DNA from: Ruminococcus sp. CAG:488
Lineage (GTDB): Bacteria; Bacillota; Clostridia; Oscillospirales; Acutalibacteraceae
Assembly: GCA_000434055.1 (NCBI GenBank)
Contig: HF999647.1
Coordinates: forward strand, 1-43,660
DNA: 43,660 bases
Direction of reading: 5' to 3'
Shown here: positions 1 through 7,524 of the stretch, in pieces
Layout: each line of letters begins with the position of its first letter
Numbering within the stretch: position 1 is the first letter of the stretch
The notes under the pieces: generated by a model
The model's input: only the letters and a program-made list of their open reading frames with translations
Databases searched by the model: none
Told to the model about the DNA's origin: nothing
Position numbers and translations under genes: made by a program

Positions 1-76
1 GGTCGATGTGGGCATCGACCCCTACGAAATGTGCATTTATTTTAACAAATCGTTGGGTGCGATGCCCACATCGACC
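1..76. repeat. Intergenic inverted repeat (two hairpin-forming arms)
   Basis: The 17 bases at 1-17 are exactly inverted at 60-76. The left arm is also a hairpin by itself: GGTCGATG (1-8), loop TGGG, CATCGACC (13-20). The right arm keeps a shorter 5-bp version, CGATG/CATCG. The window begins inside or at the edge of the unit, so its full extent is unknown. It looks like a dispersed intergenic palindrome. Bases 77-200 are AT-rich and I see nothing else in them. Confidence 0.6.
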
Positions 77-210
77 GCTACAAATTGTACTTTTTATATA
101 TGTAAATTTATCTCTATTACACAATCAGAATACGTCGACAGACCCCCCTTGCGGTTATATATACAGGTTGTATCTTGAATGCCCGAAAAAATTTAAAGAA
201 AGGTGAAACT

Positions 211-345
211 ATGATAGGATTTATTTTAGCCCTGCTGTATTGGTTTATAAAACTGATTGTGTATTTAATTGATAATAAAAAATGGGGATGGCTGCTGATC
301 GTTTTTATTGTAATTACAATACTTTACATCGCCGTAAAACAATAA
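211..345 (+). CDS. Small two-segment membrane peptide, 44 aa
   Basis: An ATG sits 5 bases after a good ribosome site (AAAGGTGA at 199-206). The peptide is MIGFILALLYWFIKLIVYLI, then DNKKWGW, then a second hydrophobic stretch and the ending IAVKQ. The two predicted membrane segments (about residues 2-20 and 27-41) are joined by a short charged turn. It is followed immediately by a terminator-like hairpin, so it appears to be its own short transcription unit. I recognise no family. A type I toxin-like peptide or a small membrane regulator are only possibilities; no antisense RNA was identified. Confidence 0.55.
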   Translation: MIGFILALLYWFIKLIVYLIDNKKWGWLLIVFIVITILYIAVKQ

Positions 346-381
346 AGCTGTTGCACAGATAAGGTTCCATGCAACAGCTTT
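344..381. terminator. Bidirectional hairpin terminator
   Basis: A perfect 12-bp stem, AAAGCTGTTGCA (344-355) with TGCAACAGCTTT (370-381), is followed by an AT-rich tract (TATATTTTATTTG). It lies between the 211-345 gene and the convergent minus-strand gene ending at 394, so it probably serves both. Confidence 0.7.
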
Positions 382-393
382 ATATTTTATTTG

Positions 394-939
394 TTATTCA
401 CCGACAAATTCGGTTTCGTCGATTATTTTTGAGTAAAGTTCAAGCGACTTATTAAATATGTCTGCACCGAAGGTGACGTATTCATCGCTGTTTATTCCGC
501 ATCTCTGTGCAAACTGTTCGCCGATATTTTTTGCTGTATCGCCGCTCTTTTTGAGTGCGAGAAGATAAAACGTGAACGCACTGCCGTCGGAAATGTTATC
601 GTAATACCCCGTTTCCTCAGCCTTGAGATAATCATACATTGAGGCACTTACGGCATCAATAAGAGTATCGGATAAAACATACTTTTGGACAGCATATTCC
701 GCAGTAAAAGTCAGCAAAACACGCACGCAATAAAGCTCAGCCGCAGGCATACTGCCAATATCAAGTCCGAGCTTTTTGCAGTCGGGGCGAATTTTTGCAA
801 GCCTTTTTCCGAGAGCTTTTGCCTTATCAATATTTCCGTTCCGCTTGTTGCGGTCAATATCCTCGGAAATCCGCTGAATATCATTCAGCTCGCGGCTTTT
901 CCCGCCCTCATAGATTTTAATATCTCTGTCCTCTGCCAT
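394..939 (-). CDS. Hypothetical cytosolic protein, 181 aa
   Basis: I do not recognise this family. The product is hydrophilic and probably alpha-helical, with no signal peptide or membrane segment. Residues about 1-55 are rich in Lys, Arg, Asp and Glu. The middle (about 70-165) contains hydrophobic helices such as AVQKYVLSDTLIDAV. GGAG lies about 9 bases before the ATG. The gene starts 15 bases after the stop of the PHP-like gene at 955-1812, with no terminator between, so the two form an operon under the promoter at 1864-1892. The pairing suggests a shared role, but no function can be assigned from the sequence. Confidence 0.7.
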   Translation of the reverse strand: MAEDRDIKIYEGGKSRELNDIQRISEDIDRNKRNGNIDKAKALGKRLAKIRPDCKKLGLDIGSMPAAELYCVRVLLTFTAEYAVQKYVLSDTLIDAVSASMYDYLKAEETGYYDNISDGSAFTFYLLALKKSGDTAKNIGEQFAQRCGINSDEYVTFGADIFNKSLELYSKIIDETEFVGE

Positions 940-954
940 TTCTCGTGTCTCCGA

Positions 955-1812
955 TTATTCCGCCTTTGCTTTTTGACGGCGGATTTTTGCCTTATAATTA
1001 GAAAACTCTGTGAACTTATCCTCAGGAGTAACAATTGTTCCGAGGGTTACGCAGGATCTGTTGTGTCTGCCGCGGAAGCTGCTGCCTCCGATTGCAAGAA
1101 TACCGTTTTTCTTTGCAAGCGAAGCGAACTTTTCCGATGTTGCCTCGTCATGCTCGGGACACCAAGCCTCAAAACCGTCAATTCCTGCTTCCATTGCTTT
1201 CTCAACAATATTTGTACCTTCATAATCGCCCGGGTGGGAAAGTATCGCAATTCCGCCTGCGTCATGAACTGCCTGAATAACCTCCGCCATTTCGGAGAAC
1301 TTCGGCTTGATGAGAATACTCTTGTCTCCGCCCTTTGAAAAAAGCTCCTTATAAAGGTCTCCGAAAAGCTCGGTCGTAACTCCGCTCTCAACGAGAGCTG
1401 CCATTATATGAACAGGGTAAACGTTCGTTGAGCCCTGAGCGCATTTGAGAACCAGGTCGGTCGTTATCGGAAAACGCTGAGCCGCCTTTATCATCATAAA
1501 CTGAGCCGCTCTTTTTCTCGCAACAAGGTTGCGGTGGCAAAGACCTTCCAGGCGGTCAGGGGAATCGCTCATGTATCCGAGAATAAAAACTTCCCTGTCG
1601 TTTTCGCTGTCATAAGCGGAAATCTCGACGCCCTGAATAACCTTTATTCCATGGCGTTCTCCTATAAGACGTGCCCTTACCGTGCCTGCAAGACAATCAA
1701 GATCGGTTACAGCTAAGGTGGTAACGCCGCATTTTTCTGCCAGAACAATAATGTCATCTATGCCCATCGAGCCGTCCGAGAGCTTAGTATGACAATGTAA
1801 ATCACAGATCAT
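955..1812 (-). CDS. PHP-domain protein with degenerate metal site, 285 aa
   Basis: The fold is that of the TrpH/YciV/RNase AM branch of PHP phosphoesterases, which use a trinuclear metal centre to hydrolyse nucleoside 3',5'-bisphosphates or RNA 5' ends. Seen here: DLHCHTKLSDGS at residues 4-15 (H6, H8, D13 kept), GVEIS (E63 kept) and SHPGDY (H193 kept). The usual TDHD is TDLD (L38), the usual His of the (I/V)HILG strand is F76, and the usual GSDFHG is GSSFRG (S245, R247). Four expected ligands are therefore missing, although the scaffold, including the AGGIAILSHPG stretch, is intact and the length is normal. Reduced, altered or purely binding activity is my inference. The start is an ATG with GGGAGG upstream. 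It is the first gene of an operon with 394-939. Confidence 0.8.
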   Translation of the reverse strand: MICDLHCHTKLSDGSMGIDDIIVLAEKCGVTTLAVTDLDCLAGTVRARLIGERHGIKVIQGVEISAYDSENDREVFILGYMSDSPDRLEGLCHRNLVARKRAAQFMMIKAAQRFPITTDLVLKCAQGSTNVYPVHIMAALVESGVTTELFGDLYKELFSKGGDKSILIKPKFSEMAEVIQAVHDAGGIAILSHPGDYEGTNIVEKAMEAGIDGFEAWCPEHDEATSEKFASLAKKNGILAIGGSSFRGRHNRSCVTLGTIVTPEDKFTEFSNYKAKIRRQKAKAE

Positions 1813-1863
1813 TTCTTAAAAATCCTCCCATTTCAACAAAAACCACAATATTATTCTGATTAT

Positions 1864-1892
1864 ATTATAATACAAGTGGATTGAAAATGCAA
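1864..1892 (-). promoter_or_regulatory. Probable sigma-A promoter for the 1812-394 operon
   Basis: On the minus strand, TTGCAT (1892-1887), a 17-base spacer and TATAAT (1869-1864). The -10 is perfect and the -35 is weak. It lies about 50 bases before the PHP-like gene's start. Confidence 0.55.
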
Positions 1893-1925
1893 GAATTTAT
1901 TTTTTCTGTCGAGAAACGAAAAAAG

Positions 1926-2852
1926 TTAAGAAAAGCTGCTTTCTATGACCTTTGAGCACTCTGCCGGAGAATAAACCCATCTGTCAATATGGTCAAGTTC
2001 GGTGAAATACTTTATCGGCGGAGCAGGATATTCCGCCTCAAACGCATCGACGATTATCAATTTTATCTTCATGCGTTCAGGGAGCATACTTTTTATATAA
2101 ACACCCGCATGACTGCCTGCCGTGATGCCGGAGGAATATTCGGCAAGGCCTGCCAGATTCGGTGTCAGCTCAACGAATATACCATAACTTTCAACCGAGC
2201 GAACAATTCCGGGCACGGTTTCGCCCGGAGCAAATTCGTCGGCATTTTGCTCCCATGTGCCGAGCAGCTCTTTGTGAGAAAACGTCAGGCGACCTTGCTC
2301 ATCAATTGACTTGACAACAACTCTTATCGTCTGTCCGACCGAAAAACGAACGGACGGATGCGGAATCCTCGAAACGGAAATACTGTCAATGGGCAAAAGC
2401 CCGTTAATTCCTGCACCGATATCGAGAAAAACGCCGAAGTTCTCCATGTGGGTTACCTTAGCTGTGATCACATCACCGGGGCGAAGCTTTGAAATATAAT
2501 TATCCATACAGTCCTTTTGAACAGCCCTTCGGCTGAGGATTGCATATTCACGTTCGTTATCGTCCTTTTGAAAACCGATAATTTTGAACATGACAGGCTT
2601 GTTAACCCTCGAAATCAACGCAATATCCCTGACCGAGCCGTTGTCGATGCCGAGCGCTCCCTCGTTGTGGGGAATGATTCCGTACATACAGCCGAGATCG
2701 ACACGCAGGTTGTGCTCCTTGTCGCAAAGCAAAGCCCGTGCTTCAAGCGTATCTCCGACGATACAAGCCTCGTGCAAAGAATTCGGCGAAGAAAGCGCAG
2801 CCTGATTGGACGGAGTGAGAATAGTCTGACCTTCCGGTTTAAAGTTTTGCAT
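1926..2852 (-). CDS. S1 RNA-binding domain protein, 308 aa
   Basis: This is probably an RNA-binding protein related to short ribosomal protein S1 homologues in Firmicutes. One clear S1 OB-fold runs from about residue 130 to 205 (GDVITAKVTHMENFGVFLDI, then GLLPIDSIS and VVVKSIDEQGRLTFSHK). A second, looser one follows from about 215 to 275 (GETVPGIVRSVESYGIFVEL, GLAEYSSG). The N-terminal 120 residues, with INGVP-like HNEGALGIDNG, may be another degenerate domain. The start is the ATG at 2852-2850. A GTG 12 bases upstream lies within the SD AAAGGTGG, so I reject it. The gene diverges from the DUF951 gene. The exact role (translation, RNA decay or ribosome binding) cannot be read from the sequence. 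Confidence 0.8.
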   Translation of the reverse strand: MQNFKPEGQTILTPSNQAALSSPNSLHEACIVGDTLEARALLCDKEHNLRVDLGCMYGIIPHNEGALGIDNGSVRDIALISRVNKPVMFKIIGFQKDDNEREYAILSRRAVQKDCMDNYISKLRPGDVITAKVTHMENFGVFLDIGAGINGLLPIDSISVSRIPHPSVRFSVGQTIRVVVKSIDEQGRLTFSHKELLGTWEQNADEFAPGETVPGIVRSVESYGIFVELTPNLAGLAEYSSGITAGSHAGVYIKSMLPERMKIKLIIVDAFEAEYPAPPIKYFTELDHIDRWVYSPAECSKVIESSFS

Positions 2853-3021
2853 AAGTTTTACCACCTTTGTTTTATTTAAATTTGTTTTTTAGTGACTGCT
2901 TGTTAGCGGTTACTTTACTAATTTATATGATTTCTATTCCCGATAATGACAAATACCTCTATACTTTCGGCACAGAATGTGTTATAATATAATGGAGAAA
3001 TTATTGAAAAGGAGCGATTGC

Positions 3022-3207
3022 ATGGACGTTCGTGTGGGCGACAAGCTCGTTATGAAGAAAAACCACCCCTGCGGCTGTAATACCTTTGATGTTTTGCGCT
3101 CGGGCATGGACTTTAAAATCAAATGCGAAAAATGCGGCCATGAGGTCATGGTTCCACGCTCTAAGGCAGAAAAAAACATTCGCAGAATAATTCACCCCGA
3201 GGATTAG
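3022..3207 (+). CDS. DUF951 family protein, 61 aa
   Basis: A small basic protein starting MDVRVGDKLVMKKNHPCGCN. Four Cys lie in two pairs (CGC at about 18-20 and CEKCGHEV at about 36-43), which suggests one zinc site. It matches the DUF951 family of Firmicutes in length and motifs; the function of that family is not established, and nucleic-acid binding is inferred from the fold and charge. The start is set by AAAAGGAG 7 bases upstream. A TATAAT lies at 2983-2988 but its -35 (TATACT) is poor. It is followed after 42 bases by prfA, so the two are probably cotranscribed. Confidence 0.88.
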   Translation: MDVRVGDKLVMKKNHPCGCNTFDVLRSGMDFKIKCEKCGHEVMVPRSKAEKNIRRIIHPED

Positions 3208-3249
3208 CGTTCCCCGTGTGAGAACAAATAATTTTCGGAGGAACTTACT

Positions 3250-4317
3250 ATGATAGAAAAACTGAAATCTGTTGAAGAAAAATTTGAAAGCATAAATACG
3301 CAGCTCTGTGACCCGGACGTTGTTTCGGACATAGAGAAGTACAAAACGCTCATGCAGGAAGCGAAGCACCTGACTCCCGTGGTTGAAAAATACCGAGAAT
3401 ATAAAAAAGTAAACGCCGACTTTGAAGAAGCTCAAGCCTTGCTCGGCGAGGGAGGACTCGATAAAGACTTCCGTGAGATGGTTCAGGAGCAGTTTGAGCA
3501 GTCAAGAGACGATCTGGAGAAAATCAAGGAAGAGCTGAAGATTCTGCTGCTGCCGAGAGATCCGAACGATGACAAAAACGTTATTATTGAAATCCGGGGC
3601 GGCGCAGGCGGTGAGGAATCCGCACTTTTTGCAAATTCTCTTTTCAGAATGTATTCGATGTATGCCGAGGCTAAGGGCTGGAAAACGGAAATTCTCAATG
3701 CAAATCCAACCGAGCTAGGCGGGTATAAAGAAATCAGTTTCATGATATCCGGAGACGGTGCATACTCTCGCTTCAAGTTTGAAAGCGGTGTTCACCGTGT
3801 TCAGCGTGTTCCCGAAACGGAATCGCAGGGTAGGATTCATACCTCGACCGTTACCGTTGCCGTTCTGCCCGAGGCGGAGGAGGTTGACCTGCAAATCAAC
3901 CCGACCGACCTTCAGATTGATACCTTCCGTTCAAGCGGAGCAGGCGGTCAGCATATCAACAAAACCGAATCGGCAATAAGAATTACACATATTCCGACAG
4001 GCACGGTCGTTGAATGTCAGGACGAGCGAAGCCAATATAAAAATAAAGACAGAGCGATGAAAATTCTGCGTTCGAGAATCCTTGAGCAGGAGCGTGCAAA
4101 GCAGAACGAAGCGATTGCAGGCGAAAGAAAATCGCAGGTCGGTACAGGTGACAGAAGCGAGAGAATAAGAACCTACAACTTCCCGCAGGGTCGTGTCAGC
4201 GACCACAGAATCGGGTTGACCTTATATAAAATAGAGGCTATTATGAACGGTGATCTTGACGAGCTTATCGACGCTCTCATCACCGCAGACACTGCCGAAA
4301 AACTGAAAGCTGAGTAA
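3250..4317 (+). CDS. prfA: Peptide chain release factor 1 (RF1)
   Basis: RF1 ends translation at UAA and UAG codons on the ribosome. The 355-residue length is normal. The codon-reading PxT tripeptide is seen as PET at about residues 188-190 within RVPETESQGRIHTS. The hydrolysis motif GGQ is seen in SSGAGGQHINKTESA at about 232-234. The N-terminal coiled region (1-100) and the C-terminal RIRTYNFPQGRVSDHRIG are typical. The SD is CGGAGG. The next gene starts 4 bases after the stop, which implies translational coupling. In many Firmicutes the RF methyltransferase prmC follows prfA; here it does not. Confidence 0.98.
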   Translation: MIEKLKSVEEKFESINTQLCDPDVVSDIEKYKTLMQEAKHLTPVVEKYREYKKVNADFEEAQALLGEGGLDKDFREMVQEQFEQSRDDLEKIKEELKILLLPRDPNDDKNVIIEIRGGAGGEESALFANSLFRMYSMYAEAKGWKTEILNANPTELGGYKEISFMISGDGAYSRFKFESGVHRVQRVPETESQGRIHTSTVTVAVLPEAEEVDLQINPTDLQIDTFRSSGAGGQHINKTESAIRITHIPTGTVVECQDERSQYKNKDRAMKILRSRILEQERAKQNEAIAGERKSQVGTGDRSERIRTYNFPQGRVSDHRIGLTLYKIEAIMNGDLDELIDALITADTAEKLKAE

Positions 4318-4321
4318 GAAC

Positions 4322-5908
4322 ATGAAAACTGAAATTTTTGACGGCGGCTCACAGCAGGATATTGAAAAGGCCGCTAAAATTCTCAAAAGCGGCGGGCTTG
4401 TCGCAATTCCGACCGAGACGGTTTACGGACTTGCGGCGGACGCGCTGAATTCCGATGCGGTTGCGAAAATCTTTAAAGCAAAGGGCAGACCGATGGACAA
4501 TCCGCTGATAGTACATATCAGCCGTTTTGAGGAAATCTACAGGCTTGTCAAGGGTGTGCCGCACAAGGCAAAGGAGCTTGCCGACCGCTACTGGCCGGGT
4601 CCGATGACAATAATTTTGCCGAAATCAGATATAATTCCCGACGAGGTGAGCGCAGGACTGCCGACGGTTGCTGTTCGTATGCCGTCTCACCCTGTTGCAA
4701 GAGCGATAATTGAGAAAACCGGTCGTCCGCTTGCCGCACCGTCCGCAAATTCCTCGGGACTTCCGAGTCCGACGACGGCAAAACATGTTATGGACGACAT
4801 GAACGGAAAAATCGAAGCAATCGTCGACGGCGGCCCGTGCGACGTAGGTATTGAATCCACGGTCGTTACGCTTGCAACCGATCCGCCGAGACTTCTCAGA
4901 CCCGGCGGAATAACCCATGAGCAGCTCGAGGCGGTACTGGGTCACGTTGATATCGACCCTGCCGTGCTCTCACAGCTCAAGGAAGGCGAGCGTCCGGCTT
5001 CCCCGGGAATGAAATATAAGCATTATTCGCCGAAAGCCGAGGTATATATAGTAAACGGCAGTCTGCCGAGCTTTAAATATCAGATTGACTGCGATTTGCG
5101 TGAAGGAGATGCGGCTCTTTGCTTTGACGGTGAAGAGAACGAACTTCCCGTTCCCTGCCTTTCGTTCGGAAGAAAGGATAATTCGCTCGAACAGGCGCAC
5201 AGCCTTTTTGATGATTTGCGTAAATTTGACGATATGGGAATAAAGCGTGTTTTCGTCCGTGCACCGTCCGCCGAGGGAGTAGGTCTCGGAGTTTACAACC
5301 GTCTTTTGCGTGCGGCGGCATTCAAAATTATCGAGCCGCCCGTTATTTACGGTCTGACAGGTCAGAGCGGCGCCGGCAAAACCACAGTCGGCAATGAGCT
5401 GAAAAAGAAGGGCTATCTGATAGTTGACGGCGATATTCTTGCAAGAAGGGCTGTTGAATTTCCCGATGTTCTCAATGCGCTTGCCGACGAATTCGGAAAA
5501 GAAATTCTTGATTCCGAAGGCAATCTTATTCGCAGTGAGCTTGCCAAGCGTGCATTTGCCAACGAGCATAAGCGTCAGCGTCTTAACAGAATCACCCATC
5601 CTGTGATAACCGCTCTTACGCTTGAAACAATAAGGAATAATTTCACATCGGAATACAAGGGCGTTATCATTGATGCGGCGGCGATTTTCGATTGTGATCT
5701 GCCGAAATACTGCACAAAAATGATAGTTGTAACCGCCGACAGGGATATCCGTGCCGAGCGAGTAATGAAGCGTGACGGCATAAGCCGCGAGACGGCCATG
5801 CTCAGAATAAATGCACAAAAAAACGAGCAATATTATATAGAAAAGGCAGATATTATTGTCCGCAATAACGGAAGCGAAAACCTGTCCGATCAACTGAATG
5901 AATTATAA
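4322..5908 (+). CDS. Fusion: threonylcarbamoyl-AMP synthase (Sua5/TsaC) + dephospho-CoA kinase (CoaE)
   Basis: Two complete enzymes lie in one uninterrupted 528-residue frame. Residues about 10-205 are a YrdC/TsaC domain, which makes threonylcarbamoyl-AMP for tRNA t6A (PTETVYGLAADA, KAKGRPMDNPLIVH, SANSSGLPSPTTA). Residues about 220-335 are the Sua5 C-terminal domain, with its linker SPGMKYKHYSP. From about 341 comes a CoaE kinase, the last step of CoA synthesis: the P-loop GLTGQSGAGKTT, VDGDILARRAV, THPVI, and the lid region RDGISRETAMLRINAQ. Sua5 and CoaE are normally separate proteins. The join VIYGLTGQ follows the Sua5 end directly with no frameshift. The gene is tightly coupled to prfA. 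Confidence 0.93.
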   Translation: MKTEIFDGGSQQDIEKAAKILKSGGLVAIPTETVYGLAADALNSDAVAKIFKAKGRPMDNPLIVHISRFEEIYRLVKGVPHKAKELADRYWPGPMTIILPKSDIIPDEVSAGLPTVAVRMPSHPVARAIIEKTGRPLAAPSANSSGLPSPTTAKHVMDDMNGKIEAIVDGGPCDVGIESTVVTLATDPPRLLRPGGITHEQLEAVLGHVDIDPAVLSQLKEGERPASPGMKYKHYSPKAEVYIVNGSLPSFKYQIDCDLREGDAALCFDGEENELPVPCLSFGRKDNSLEQAHSLFDDLRKFDDMGIKRVFVRAPSAEGVGLGVYNRLLRAAAFKIIEPPVIYGLTGQSGAGKTTVGNELKKKGYLIVDGDILARRAVEFPDVLNALADEFGKEILDSEGNLIRSELAKRAFANEHKRQRLNRITHPVITALTLETIRNNFTSEYKGVIIDAAAIFDCDLPKYCTKMIVVTADRDIRAERVMKRDGISRETAMLRINAQKNEQYYIEKADIIVRNNGSENLSDQLNEL

Positions 5909-5914
5909 AACAAA

Positions 5915-5947
5915 CGCCTTGCACAAACTGTCGGTTCAAGCAAGGCG
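5915..5947 (+). terminator. Intergenic hairpin after the Sua5-CoaE gene
   Basis: CGCCTTGC (5915-5922) pairs with GCAAGGCG (5940-5947), but A-rich sequence rather than a T tract follows on the plus strand. It may be a weak terminator or a 3'-end stabiliser. Confidence 0.35.
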
Positions 5948-5999
5948 AAAAAGAATAAGTTTACCGTAAATCGGTCGAATTTTTAAGGAGGAAATCACA

Positions 6000-7406
6000 A
6001 TGGCAGAAGAAAAGACAGAAGTTGATGTTTTGTGCGAAAAATTGTTTATGAACAAAAAGCACAGCGCAAATTTTGTTGATGAAGCAGAGCTTCAAAAGGC
6101 GATGGATTTCGCCGAGGATTACAAAAAATTTCTCAACGATAACAAAACTGAGCGAGAGGTCGCAAAATTTGTTGTTGCCGAGGCAGAGAAAAAGGGCTTC
6201 GCTCCCTTTGATAAATTCAAGAAGTACGCACCCGGCGACAAGGTTTACTATCTCAACCGTAAAAAAGCGGTTATCCTTGCCGTTATCGGCAAAAAAAGCG
6301 TCGGCGAGGGTGTAAGAATCGCAGCGGCTCATATTGATTCTCCCCGGCTTGACCTTAAGCCGAACCCTCTCTATGAAGCAAACGAGGTTGCTCTTTTCAA
6401 GACTCACTACTACGGCGGAATCAAAAAATATCAGTGGACAACGATTCCTATGTCACTCCACGGCATAGTCGTTCTGCGTGACGGCACGGAGGTTGAGGTC
6501 AGCCTCGGCGAAAAAGAAGGGGAGCCTCAGTTCGTTATATCCGACCTTCTTCCTCACCTTTCGAAGGAGCAGGACAAGAGAACCCTTGACGACGGAATTA
6601 AAGGCGAGGAGCTGAATGTTATTGTTGGCTCACTTCCGTTCAAGGCGGACAAGGGCAGCGAGCTCGTTAAACTTAACATTCTCAAGCTTCTCAACGAAAA
6701 GTACGGCATGGTCGAGGAGGACTTCCTCACGGCTGAGCTTGAAATGGTTCCTGCGGCAAAGGTTACGGATATCGGCTTCGACCGCAGTCTTATCGGCGGC
6801 TACGGCCATGACGACCGTGTCTGCGCTTATCCCGAGCTCAGAGCAATCCTTGACCTTGACGAAACGCCCGACTATACAGCCGTTGCCGTTCTCACCGACA
6901 AGGAGGAGACGGGCTCAGACGGAAACACAGGCCTGAATTCATCATATATGAAATATTTCATCGCCGACCTCGCAAGATCCGAGGGACTTATGGTTTGGGA
7001 TGTTCTTTCAAAATCAAAGTGCCTCTCCGCCGATGTCAATGCGGCATTTGACCCGACCTTCCCGACTCCGTTCGAGGCAAGAAACGCTTCTTATCTTAAC
7101 AGAGGCATCGTTGTCACGAAGTATACGGGTGCAAGAGGCAAGGGCGGCACCTCGGACGCAAGTGCAGAATTTGTCGGCGAGGTTACGAGAATTTTCAACA
7201 ACGCTAACGTAAATTGGCAGCTCGGCGAGCTCGGCGCGGTTGACGCCGGCGGCGGCGGAACAGTTGCAAAGTATGTCGCAAACCTTGACGTTGATGTTAT
7301 CGACGTAGGCGTTCCCGTTCTCTCGATGCACGCTCCGTTCGAGCTCATCGCCAAGCTCGACGTTTACATGGCAAACAAGGCTTTCACAGCTTTCTTTAAA
7401 GCGTAA
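6000..7406 (+). CDS. M18 family metallo-aminopeptidase, 468 aa
   Basis: A cytosolic dinuclear-zinc exopeptidase of the M18 (aspartyl aminopeptidase / aminopeptidase I) family, which removes N-terminal residues from peptides. Metal and catalytic motifs visible in order: AAHIDSPRLDLKP (His ligand), GGYGHDDRVCAYPEL (bridging Asp), DKEETGSDGNTG (catalytic Glu pair), SADVNAAFDPTFP (Asp) and VLSMHAPFE (last His ligand). Length fits the bacterial 460-residue subgroup. The start ATG has TAAGGAGG 9 bases upstream. It is monocistronic as far as can be seen. Substrate preference cannot be told from the sequence. Confidence 0.95.
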   Translation: MAEEKTEVDVLCEKLFMNKKHSANFVDEAELQKAMDFAEDYKKFLNDNKTEREVAKFVVAEAEKKGFAPFDKFKKYAPGDKVYYLNRKKAVILAVIGKKSVGEGVRIAAAHIDSPRLDLKPNPLYEANEVALFKTHYYGGIKKYQWTTIPMSLHGIVVLRDGTEVEVSLGEKEGEPQFVISDLLPHLSKEQDKRTLDDGIKGEELNVIVGSLPFKADKGSELVKLNILKLLNEKYGMVEEDFLTAELEMVPAAKVTDIGFDRSLIGGYGHDDRVCAYPELRAILDLDETPDYTAVAVLTDKEETGSDGNTGLNSSYMKYFIADLARSEGLMVWDVLSKSKCLSADVNAAFDPTFPTPFEARNASYLNRGIVVTKYTGARGKGGTSDASAEFVGEVTRIFNNANVNWQLGELGAVDAGGGGTVAKYVANLDVDVIDVGVPVLSMHAPFELIAKLDVYMANKAFTAFFKA

Positions 7407-7447
7407 AACTAAACCCACTTTCCTCATGGCTATTAAATAAAAAACAG

Positions 7448-7476
7448 GCTCCCTATGCAGACGATGCAGGGAGCCG
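7448..7476 (-). terminator. Hairpin with T tract on the minus strand only
   Basis: GGCTCCCT and AGGGAGCC frame an inner GCA/TGC pairing (positions within 1 base). A run of A precedes it on the plus strand, so only the minus-strand transcript would have the terminating U run. No minus-strand gene lies here, so it may stop antisense transcription into the M18 gene. Confidence 0.4.
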
Positions 7477-7524
7477 AGCATTGTGCTGAAAATATCGGCA
7501 ATTAAATCAAGGACGGTGAAGCTA

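Noticed and set aside
4970..5893. Long open frame of 307 codons on the minus strand
   Set aside because: Opposite strand of the Sua5-CoaE gene; Cys/Phe-rich composition typical of an antisense shadow.
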